DNA of 23,094 nucleotides, taken from the NCBI GenBank assembly GCA_050733935.1, contig JBOHUC010000078.1, forward strand, positions 1 through 23,094, read 5' to 3'. The notes below the pieces were generated by a model, which was not told where the DNA came from, did no database searches, and was given only the letters and a program-made list of their open reading frames with translations. This DNA is from JBOHUC01 sp050733935 (lineage in GTDB: Bacteria > Eisenbacteria > RBG-16-71-46 > DASYSL01). The first letter of the stretch is position 1; each line of letters begins with the position of its first letter. Position numbers and translations under genes: made by a program. Shown piece by piece: positions 17,663 to 23,094 of this stretch.

Positions 17663-17745
17663 CGCGCTCCCTTTCGACTCACCCGGGTCCGGTATCGGCC
17701 GGTCCGGGGCGCGACTTGAGCGCCGCCGCGGGGGGAGGGTCTTGA

Positions 17746-18246
17746 TCATGAGCGGGCCGGGAAGGCTTCGGCGGCCCGCCCCGCCCCTTCGAGGTGACGC
17801 ACGAGGGCCCTTAAGCCCAGCTCGTAGCTCAACGGCCCGAAGCCCTGGATCACGCCCTGGGCCGCGGCCGCGGTGTAGGAAGTCTGACGGAAAGCTTCGC
17901 GGCGGTGCAGGTTCGAGAGGTGCACTTCGACCGCGGGGAGTCCGACGCCGAGCAGGCAATCCCGGAGTGCCAGACTCGTGTGCGTGAACGCGCCGGGATT
18001 GATGAGGATTCCCTGATAACGCCCCACCGCTCCCTGGATCGCGTCGATCAGTCCGCCTTCGTGATTCGATTGAAAGAAGTCGACCTGAACGCCGAGCTCG
18101 TTCGCGACCTGCTCGATCCCGTGCTCGATATCGGCGAGCGTGGCATGCCCGTAGACCTCGGGCTCGCGAGTGCCGAGGAGGTTCAAGTTCGGGCCGTTCA
18201 GGACCAGGACGCGCAGCGGGACCTCCTCATCGCTCGGCCCCTGCAT
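17746..18246 (-). CDS. aroQ: 3-dehydroquinate dehydratase, type II
   Basis: AroQ converts 3-dehydroquinate to 3-dehydroshikimate, the third step of the shikimate pathway. Family blocks are VLVLNGPNLNLLGTREPEVYG, FFQSNHEGGLIDAI, NPGAFTHTSLALRD and EVHLSNLHRREAFRQTSY. The coordinates given use the nearest ATG (18246), which makes a 166-residue product overlapping aroB by 20 nt. A better biological start may be the CTG at 18216. A GGAGG directly after the aroB stop lies 5 nt before it, and the family start Met aligns with that Leu (LRVLVLNGPNLN), giving 156 residues. The gene follows aroB, the preceding pathway step. Confidence 0.93.
   Translation of the reverse strand: MQGPSDEEVPLRVLVLNGPNLNLLGTREPEVYGHATLADIEHGIEQVANELGVQVDFFQSNHEGGLIDAIQGAVGRYQGILINPGAFTHTSLALRDCLLGVGLPAVEVHLSNLHRREAFRQTSYTAAAAQGVIQGFGPLSYELGLRALVRHLEGAGRAAEAFPARS
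18222..18226 (-). promoter_or_regulatory. Shine-Dalgarno pointing to a CTG start for aroQ
   Basis: GGAGG on the minus strand begins right after the aroB TGA and ends 5 nt before a CTG in the aroQ frame (18216-18214). No ATG, GTG or TTG in the aroQ frame lies downstream before the conserved VLNGPNLN block, so this ribosome site serves either CTG or nothing in this frame. Confidence 0.5.
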
Positions 18247-19339
18247 CTTGCAGGGCCACAAGAACTTCGGAGCGATTCAACGGCTGACCGAAGCTAGCAA
18301 CCCCCACCCCGCGTGTCAATACAAAACGCGGCGATCCGGCACGGGACTTCTTGTCCAACTTCATGATATCGAACAACTTGCGGGCGGACACCCCCGCCGG
18401 GAGCCGGCTCGGAAGCCCGAGGGCCTCGAGGAGGGCCACTTGCCGCGCGGCAACCGCCTTCGACAGGATCCCCCGCCGCACGGCCGCACCGGCTGCGACC
18501 GTCATTCCGATGGCCACCGCTTCGCCATGCAGCCAGCGCCGGTAGTCGCCGAGCGTTTCGAGCGCGTGGCCGGCCGTGTGTCCGTAGTTCAGGAGTTGCC
18601 GGAGTCCGTCCTCACGCTCGTCCTGCGTCACGATCTTCGCCTTTGCACGCACGGCACGCGCGATCGCGCGTGCGAGAGCGGGCACGGCATCCCTCCCGCC
18701 CTTCCTCAGGGCGGAGGCGTCGCGTTCGAGCAGCGGAACGAGCCCGCGGTCGACCGCAAAGCCCATCTTCGCCGCTTCCGCGAGCCCCGCCCGCACGTGT
18801 CGGACGGGCAGAGTCGCAAGAACGTTGGGATCGATCACCACGAGACGGGGCTGGTGGAACGTGCCGACGAGATTTTTCCCTTCGGGGAGATTCACGCCGG
18901 TCTTCCCGCCGACGCTCGAGTCGACCTGGGCGAGTACGGTGGTCGGAACCATGACGAGCGGCACGCCGCGAAGCCAGGTCGAGGCCACGAAGCCCGCAAG
19001 ATCGCCGACCACGCCGCCGCCCAATGCCACGACCGGACGGCCGCGCTCGAGACCGAGTTTCGCGAAGGCGCGATAGAGGGAGGCGGCGCGCGCGAGCGAC
19101 TTCGAGCGCTCGCCCGAGGGAACCGTGAGGAGTGCGACGGGACGATAGCCAGCGCGCGCGAGTGTGGTCCGCGCTTTGGCTCCGTAGAGGCGTGCGACCT
19201 TCGTGTCGCTCACGATCGCGCACGCGCCGGGCGCGATGCCCGCGCGACGCATCAGCACGCCCAGCCGGGAGAGCGCGCCCCGGGCCACGCGCACCTCCGA
19301 GAGACCATCACGCAAGCGTAGTCGCAGGTTCGTCGTCAC
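18227..19339 (-). CDS. aroB: 3-dehydroquinate synthase
   Basis: AroB closes DAHP to 3-dehydroquinate with NAD and a divalent metal. The 370-residue product shows SGERSKS, the nucleotide-binding ALGGGVVGDLAGFVAST, VPTTVLAQVDSSVGGKTGVN, the metal and active-site region GLAEAAKMG, NYGHTAGHALE and WLHGEAVAIGM. The canonical AEVIKYG appears as AEAAKMG. The GTG at 19339 is supported by AGGG 9 nt upstream. The S8-like gene ends only 15 nt before it, so the aroB promoter must lie inside that gene or aroB is read from further upstream. aroQ follows directly. Confidence 0.96.
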   Translation of the reverse strand: MTTNLRLRLRDGLSEVRVARGALSRLGVLMRRAGIAPGACAIVSDTKVARLYGAKARTTLARAGYRPVALLTVPSGERSKSLARAASLYRAFAKLGLERGRPVVALGGGVVGDLAGFVASTWLRGVPLVMVPTTVLAQVDSSVGGKTGVNLPEGKNLVGTFHQPRLVVIDPNVLATLPVRHVRAGLAEAAKMGFAVDRGLVPLLERDASALRKGGRDAVPALARAIARAVRAKAKIVTQDEREDGLRQLLNYGHTAGHALETLGDYRRWLHGEAVAIGMTVAAGAAVRRGILSKAVAARQVALLEALGLPSRLPAGVSARKLFDIMKLDKKSRAGSPRFVLTRGVGVASFGQPLNRSEVLVALQDAGAER

Positions 19340-19354
19340 GCGCGGTGCCCTGGG

Positions 19355-21685
19355 TCAGCGTGTGATAACGATCAACTTCCTCTCGCTGTGCCAGCCTCCC
19401 GCCTCAAGGCGGTAGAAATAGACACCCGGGGATACCTTGTCCCCGGTGTTCGTGCGACCATCCCAAGTCATCTCATGGGGACCCGCGGTCTGCGATCCGC
19501 CCACAATATTCCGGATGAGGCGGCCGGCGGCATTGTAGATCTGCATGTGCGCCTCAGTTTCGGTTGCCAGGGAATATATGAATTTTACCCGCCCGGTCGT
19601 CGGGTTTGGAGAAGCCGGGCCGAGAACGAAGCTCGAAGCAGGGGCTACGGTACCGTGTCGACTCATGCCAGCAGGTCCCGGCACTCTCTCCATGGCAGAC
19701 TTAAAGAATAACTTCCTCTCCATACCGTCCCCGGCTTGCCCATTGCCCCGGAACGCCAATACCAACGCGTCAGAGGGCATTACGGCCACGGGCTCATTCC
19801 CTGCAGTGAGCGTAGCGTGTTGATCCCCTTCAAGAGTCTCTGCTCGGCTGAGCTCCATCCAATCAGGTTCGACGCGCAGAGCTTCCGCGATGCCAAATAT
19901 CGACCGGATATGCACTGGCCTCGAAGCAACGAGTCGCACCTCACGGGCACTCCCCACGTCGACACCGATCTCTTCGAACTGCCGCCGCGTTGCGACATGT
20001 TCGAGCGTGCGCCAATCACCTTCCACGCGCGCCTGAATGGACACTCCCTCGCCAGTAGTGCCAATCTCCCTCGCGAGCGACGCAATCTCAAGACCGAGGA
20101 GAATCCTTCCTTCCTCTTCCGGAAGCGTGACCACAAGCGCCTCGCCTACCTTGCTGCTCGCGCCGCCCTCCCCCGATGTATACAACCTCGTCCTATCCAC
20201 ACCGGACTCAGTCACACATCGTCTAATCTCCGCTCTCCGCCCAGAATAGATCCCCTCAGTCGTGCCTAGCACGAAAGGTCCACTTACCTGGTCGACCACT
20301 CCGAGCTCAGCGCTTGACACTGCGAGAGCATCACGCGCGGCCATGATTCGTAAGACATACTCCCCGGCTTCGTTCTGCCTGACATGTCGGATGGCCACAA
20401 GGTCAGCCGCACCAGCTTCTTCCGATTCGGTTCGAAGCTCGTTTTCAGCAACCCAGCGCGGCTCATCGCTCACTCCAGCCTGTAGATCTAGTTGAGCCTG
20501 CGCCTGAACACCGAGCGCGGATGCAGCGACCTCAGCAGGAAGCACGTTTGCGGATTCTCCACCACCGCCACCGCCGCCGCCTCCACCCTGAAGCCATCCA
20601 CCCCCCTCGCAAAGCACATAGGCCGGCCCAGAGCAAGTAGTCGAGGCGCTCGCGGTGCTACCTTGCCCTAGCGTTGAAATGTTGAAGGCGTTATCTTCAA
20701 GTTTCAGCGCCCAGTAATACGTCGTGCATGGAGCCAGATCATCAATCTCTATGCAGTGGGGTGCTCCATTTGCCCCGATCGGCCCAATGTCCACTGGAAC
20801 ATATGACGCTGCAGTAAACTGTGCATCGTTCGTGATTGGCGACGTTGAGTATTTGAAGTGATAGCTCTGGGCCTTGCCCGAGTTCCCGTCGTCACCAGTG
20901 TCCGTCCATGCAATCGCCTGACTCAATCGGCCGGTCGATTGGAAGCCCGAATCCTTGACGATCTTCACCGCGGCCATCTTCGCCTGCCAGGTCACGCCGG
21001 TGACGCCGAGGCTGTTGTTGCCCTTGGCGGCGACCACGCTCGCAACATGGGTTCCGTGCGGTCGCGTATCCATTGGATCGCCGTTGCCGTCGGCAAAATT
21101 GTAGCCATGAATGTCGTCAACGTAGCCATTACCGTCGTCATCAACGCCAGTCGTTCCAGAAGCCTCCGTCGCGTTGGTCCACATGTTGTCTGCGAGGTCT
21201 TCGTGTTCGTAGTCGACGCCACTGTCCAAGACCGCGATCAGAACGTTGGGCGATCCCGAAACGTAATCCCAGCCCAGGACAGCATCGATGTCAGCACCAG
21301 CGGTGCCACCACTCTGGCCAGTATTCTTCAGATGGTAGCTGGACGAGAAATACGGATCGTTCGGCTGTGACAACAGGGGGTTGCCACCGTAATAGTTCGG
21401 CTGGGCGTCATCGACGTACGGATCGTTCTCCAGCGTGTCCAGGGCAGCCTCCACGCTCATGCTATCAAGCTTGACGTACTCCCAACCGATACGGGCGAAG
21501 CTCTGAAGGACGGTTCCGGTGATCTTTGCGTAGATGTTCTGTTTCTGCGAAGAGGAGGTACCCGACGCTACCTTCACGAGCACCTCGTCCGGCGCGTACT
21601 CCGGATCGCTAGCTGACGAACGAGAGGCGATTGAGGTACTGAGGGCAAGAATGACTCCGACCGCGAGTACTCCCTTGCTCGGCAT
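19355..21685 (-). CDS. Secreted subtilase-like (S8) protein lacking the catalytic Ser half, with Fn3 and FlgD-like C-terminal domains
   Basis: The 776-residue product starts at an ATG with a perfect AAGGAGG. Domains: signal peptide (1 to about 26), an S8 propeptide (YAPDEVLVKV to VDDAQPNYYG, about 30-100), and a subtilase N-terminal half with catalytic Asp154 (IAVLDSGVD) and His210 (RPHGTHVASVVA). After LSQAIAW (about 260) the sequence jumps to TDTGDDGNSGKAQSYHFKYS, a fibronectin-III-type domain (about 259-350). The oxyanion Asn and the GTSMA-type Ser region are absent, so proteolysis is unlikely. A ten-Gly run (367-376), a long non-catalytic region and a FlgD-like domain (about 690-776; GRLIRNIV, DKVSPGVYFYRLEAG) end the protein. 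Such C-terminal domains are common on exported proteins of FCB-type bacteria. The gene reads continuously; base composition is less GC-rich than aroB beside it. Confidence 0.85.
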   Translation of the reverse strand: MPSKGVLAVGVILALSTSIASRSSASDPEYAPDEVLVKVASGTSSSQKQNIYAKITGTVLQSFARIGWEYVKLDSMSVEAALDTLENDPYVDDAQPNYYGGNPLLSQPNDPYFSSSYHLKNTGQSGGTAGADIDAVLGWDYVSGSPNVLIAVLDSGVDYEHEDLADNMWTNATEASGTTGVDDDGNGYVDDIHGYNFADGNGDPMDTRPHGTHVASVVAAKGNNSLGVTGVTWQAKMAAVKIVKDSGFQSTGRLSQAIAWTDTGDDGNSGKAQSYHFKYSTSPITNDAQFTAASYVPVDIGPIGANGAPHCIEIDDLAPCTTYYWALKLEDNAFNISTLGQGSTASASTTCSGPAYVLCEGGGWLQGGGGGGGGGGESANVLPAEVAASALGVQAQAQLDLQAGVSDEPRWVAENELRTESEEAGAADLVAIRHVRQNEAGEYVLRIMAARDALAVSSAELGVVDQVSGPFVLGTTEGIYSGRRAEIRRCVTESGVDRTRLYTSGEGGASSKVGEALVVTLPEEEGRILLGLEIASLAREIGTTGEGVSIQARVEGDWRTLEHVATRRQFEEIGVDVGSAREVRLVASRPVHIRSIFGIAEALRVEPDWMELSRAETLEGDQHATLTAGNEPVAVMPSDALVLAFRGNGQAGDGMERKLFFKSAMERVPGPAGMSRHGTVAPASSFVLGPASPNPTTGRVKFIYSLATETEAHMQIYNAAGRLIRNIVGGSQTAGPHEMTWDGRTNTGDKVSPGVYFYRLEAGGWHSERKLIVITR
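20558..20587 (-). repeat. Poly-glycine coding microsatellite
   Basis: A GGN-type repeat encodes ten Gly in a row (residues about 367-376 of the S8-like protein). It links the Fn3 part to the following region and is a likely site of in-frame length change. Confidence 0.8.
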
Positions 21686-21745
21686 CGCAGACCTCCTTGT
21701 CGAGGGTGCGCTTCTGCACTGCCCTTGTTGCTATTCAGCGGTAGA

Positions 21746-21764
21746 AACTAACCTTCAGTTAGTT
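21746..21764 (-). promoter_or_regulatory. AT-rich 7-bp inverted repeat before the S8-like gene
   Basis: AACTAAC / GTTAGTT with a 5-nt loop lies in the 93-nt gap between the 170-residue secreted protein and the S8-like gene. It has no U-run. It could be an operator or an mRNA hairpin; no clear promoter accompanies it. Confidence 0.3.
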
Positions 21765-21778
21765 AGTGCGGGTGAAGG

Positions 21779-22291
21779 TCATCGGTACCGTGACTTGATC
21801 CTCCCCCAAGTTTGGGGAGTCGTTGGAACAGCTCGCGAGCAGTCAAAGCAAACTGTTTCCTGGGCAAAGGGCTTTGATGTCGCGTCGAAGTAGAGCACCC
21901 GGTAGCAGCATCCAGAGGCGTCAAGCGCGATCTGGAACCCAGATTGAACCTCGCCAGGAAGAACACAGTCCTCAATCCCCTCCCAGACAACCCCCCCGTC
22001 CTCAGGGCGGATAAAGAATGCCCATGCTGGAGGCGCCGCTGCGTGCAGGACGCGGCACGAGTCGCCTGGGCCTGGGTTGAGGGGCTCAACGGCAAACAGG
22101 CAAACAGGTGGATCCATCGGAAGGCTTCCAACCTCAAACGTCACCCGCGTCAGCAGCGTGCCGCCGACGATGATCGAGTCGCAGGCAGGGTGATTCACGT
22201 GGGGAACCGCCCGGGCGGAGGGATGCAACGCAGTAACTAGCGTACTGGCAAGAAGAGAGGCCACGAGCGGAACCACGCGGTGCTTCGCCAT
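21779..22291 (-). CDS. Small secreted Cys-rich protein, function unknown
   Basis: I do not recognise this family. The 170-residue product has a signal peptide (MAKHRVVPLVASLLASTLVTAL, ending near ARA). The mature part contains several Cys (ACDS, VCLFAVE, SCRVLHAA, EDCVLP, SGCCYRVLYFDAT, VCFDCS), suggesting disulfides in an extracytoplasmic beta-rich domain. The ATG at 22291 is supported by GAGGAGG 6 nt upstream; the frame stays open further upstream without coding character. A good sigma70-like promoter lies about 110 nt upstream. The S8-like gene follows after 93 nt on the same strand, so both may be one transcript. Confidence 0.72.
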   Translation of the reverse strand: MAKHRVVPLVASLLASTLVTALHPSARAVPHVNHPACDSIIVGGTLLTRVTFEVGSLPMDPPVCLFAVEPLNPGPGDSCRVLHAAAPPAWAFFIRPEDGGVVWEGIEDCVLPGEVQSGFQIALDASGCCYRVLYFDATSKPFAQETVCFDCSRAVPTTPQTWGRIKSRYR

Positions 22292-22402
22292 TTCATGCCT
22301 CCTCGCAACCGTAGCCCGCGAGCGAGTTCCAGAGCAGGACACAAACGTTCCGCCCGCGTCGATCTGCACGCCATTTATGGTCCTGCGTCCGGGAAGGTAT
22401 AA

Positions 22403-22431
22403 ATTTTCGACCCGGCCACTGGCTCTGTCAA
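22403..22431 (-). promoter_or_regulatory. Sigma70-type promoter for the secreted-protein genes
   Basis: On the minus strand a perfect TTGACA (22431-22426) is followed after 17 nt by GAAAAT (22408-22403, 4 of 6 matches) in an AT-rich spot. Predicted transcription starts near 22396, leaving a leader of about 105 nt to the ATG at 22291. The leader contains GCAGGAC and GTCCTGC, a distant inverted repeat. This is the best promoter match in the window. Confidence 0.55.
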
Positions 22432-22488
22432 GCGCCTTTTCCGCTGGTGAAAGGCTTGCCGGCCTGGACTGCACCCTTCCGCGCACTC

Positions 22489-22497
22489 TGCTAGGAT
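22489..22497 (+). promoter_or_regulatory. Possible extended -10 for the disrupted propeller gene
   Basis: TGC-TAGGAT resembles an extended -10 about 90 nt before the ATG at 22587, without a convincing -35. The 295-nt divergent gap (22292-22586) otherwise shows no gene. Confidence 0.25.
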
Positions 22498-22586
22498 TAT
22501 GACCTTGCAAGGGCTCAGTTGGGACAACCCTCAGGCGGAACGCTTTAGCACGCGCGGGAGAAGATTGCGAGGAAGACGGGAGCGAG

Positions 22587-22886
22587 ATGCACCTTCACTG
22601 GGATGTTGTTCGTGGAATCGCGTTCGCGGTCCTTGGTGCAAGCTTTCTTCTCGCGGCAACGGTGGCGCGTGGCGAGGCTCCTATACCTGGCAGAATCAGC
22701 GCAATCGCGCCCTGAGCAACAATCTGCTAGCGATCTCGCGCGCCCCAGGCTCGCAATTCCTCTGCGCGGTTGGCACTGGACTCTACGGCCCGTCCGAAGG
22801 AGAGCCAAGCCCAGGCCCGCTCGTCTGCCGCTCTTGGGACGCTGGCGCGACATGGACAATCACGCAACCCCGGGTATCAGCAGGAA
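22587..22886 (+). pseudogene. Secreted beta-propeller (BNR/YCF48-like) protein, broken by a frameshift and an IS insertion
   Basis: The ATG at 22587, after GGGAG, begins a clear signal peptide (MHLHWDVVRGIAFAVLGASF, ending in ARGEA). That frame meets a stop at 22713. From about 22682 the adjacent frame reads YTWQNQRNRALSNNLLAIS, FLCAVGTGLYG, then GPLVCRSWDAGATWTITQP. This is the WQN-P/N-L/AVG/S-DGGATW pattern of YCF48/BNR-type propellers. One missing base near 22680-22682 would join signal peptide and domain (GEA-P-YTWQNQ). The gene then runs into an IS3-type terminal repeat at about 22887, so only about the first propeller blade remains. The frameshift could be a sequencing error; the IS insertion looks real. 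Both are read directly from the sequence; the family name is pattern recognition. Confidence 0.65.
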
Positions 22887-23094
22887 TGAACCGCGCCGGG
22901 TTCTTCGGAGACTCGGTTATCTGAGTGCCGCCGTCTCGACTGGAGACGATTGGCTCTCGTAGTAGGCCTGCTCGAACTCCGCCGGTGGAACATACCCGAT
23001 GCGCTCGAGCAGACGGCTGGTGTTGTACCACGCGACCCAGGTGAGCGTCGCGAACTCGACGTCCTCGATCCCTCGCCAGGGGCCACGGCGCCGA
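22887..23094 (-). mobile_element. IS3-family insertion sequence, right end (runs off the window)
   Basis: On the plus strand the element begins with TGAACCGCGCCGGGTTCTTC, continuing GGAGACTC, the TGAACCG...GGGTT...GGAGAC form of IS3-family terminal repeats. The transposase stop lies just inside it. The boundary at 22887 cuts the propeller-type gene. The other repeat and the target duplication lie outside the window, so the exact edge is inferred. Confidence 0.72.
22917..23094 (-). CDS. IS3-family transposase, C-terminal fragment
   Basis: The minus-strand frame is open from the window edge to TAA at 22919-22917 and encodes 58 residues with no start in the window. It has the end of the rve integrase (DDE) domain of IS3-type OrfB: GIEDVEFATLTWVAWYN, then TSRLLERIGYVPPAEFEQAYY. 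This matches the usual ve-aTl-yvdWyN--RlheriGy-pPaefE--yy ending. The catalytic residues are outside the window. Codon usage is GC-rich. The transposase reads toward the disrupted propeller gene. Confidence 0.88.
   Translation of the reverse strand, partial: RRRGPWRGIEDVEFATLTWVAWYNTSRLLERIGYVPPAEFEQAYYESQSSPVETAALR

Noticed and set aside
22499..22586. An ATG at 22499 as start of the propeller-type protein
   Set aside because: That frame begins with an Arg-rich, low-quality leader. The ATG at 22587 has a ribosome site and a true signal peptide in the neighbouring phase, so a frameshift explains the data better.
22777..23086. Other small minus-strand frames across the IS end
   Set aside because: They are out of phase with the transposase frame, which ends at 22917 and shows the family motifs.

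Overview
The window is high-GC DNA, tightly packed from about 1 to 19.3 kb, with many 4-nt start/stop overlaps. I read it as a chromosomal fragment of a didermic bacterium of the FCB side of the tree. Candidatus Eisenbacteria or a related group such as Gemmatimonadota is my best guess. The reasons are a giant SprA-type outer-membrane protein next to lptFG, a secreted subtilase-like protein with a FlgD-like C-terminal domain, and the overall gene style. The phylum is inference; no rRNA or tRNA gene is visible.

Layout. (1) Positions 1-2301, minus strand: rimP, nusA and the start of infB, a classical translation/transcription operon coupled by ATGA and TTGA overlaps. (2) Positions 2560-10392, minus strand: a very large SprA-like translocon gene followed by a lipoprotein of the M28/glutaminyl-cyclase family. 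(3) Positions 10484-12993, plus strand: lptF and lptG, the LPS-export permeases, transcribed away from sprA. (4) Positions 12971-19339, minus strand: aroB, aroQ, accB, pilT, an uncharacterised gene, accC and comB. This joins shikimate-pathway and fatty-acid genes with a pilus-retraction ATPase placed between accB and accC. The comB 3' end overlaps the lptG 3' end. (5) Positions 19355-23094: a block that reads as less GC-rich. It holds a subtilase-like protein that has lost the catalytic-Ser half of its domain, a small Cys-rich secreted protein with a good sigma70-like promoter, a beta-propeller-type secreted gene broken by a frameshift and by an IS3-family insertion, and the 3' end of that IS transposase at the window edge.

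Functionally, regions 2, 3 and 5 concern the envelope: outer-membrane export (SprA), N-terminal processing of exported proteins (a possible glutaminyl cyclase), LPS export (LptFG) and secreted proteins. Regions 1 and 4 are housekeeping. The observations most worth checking are the sprA/glutaminyl-cyclase pairing, the rearranged subtilase, the split accB-accC pair with structured leaders, and a probable CTG start of aroQ.
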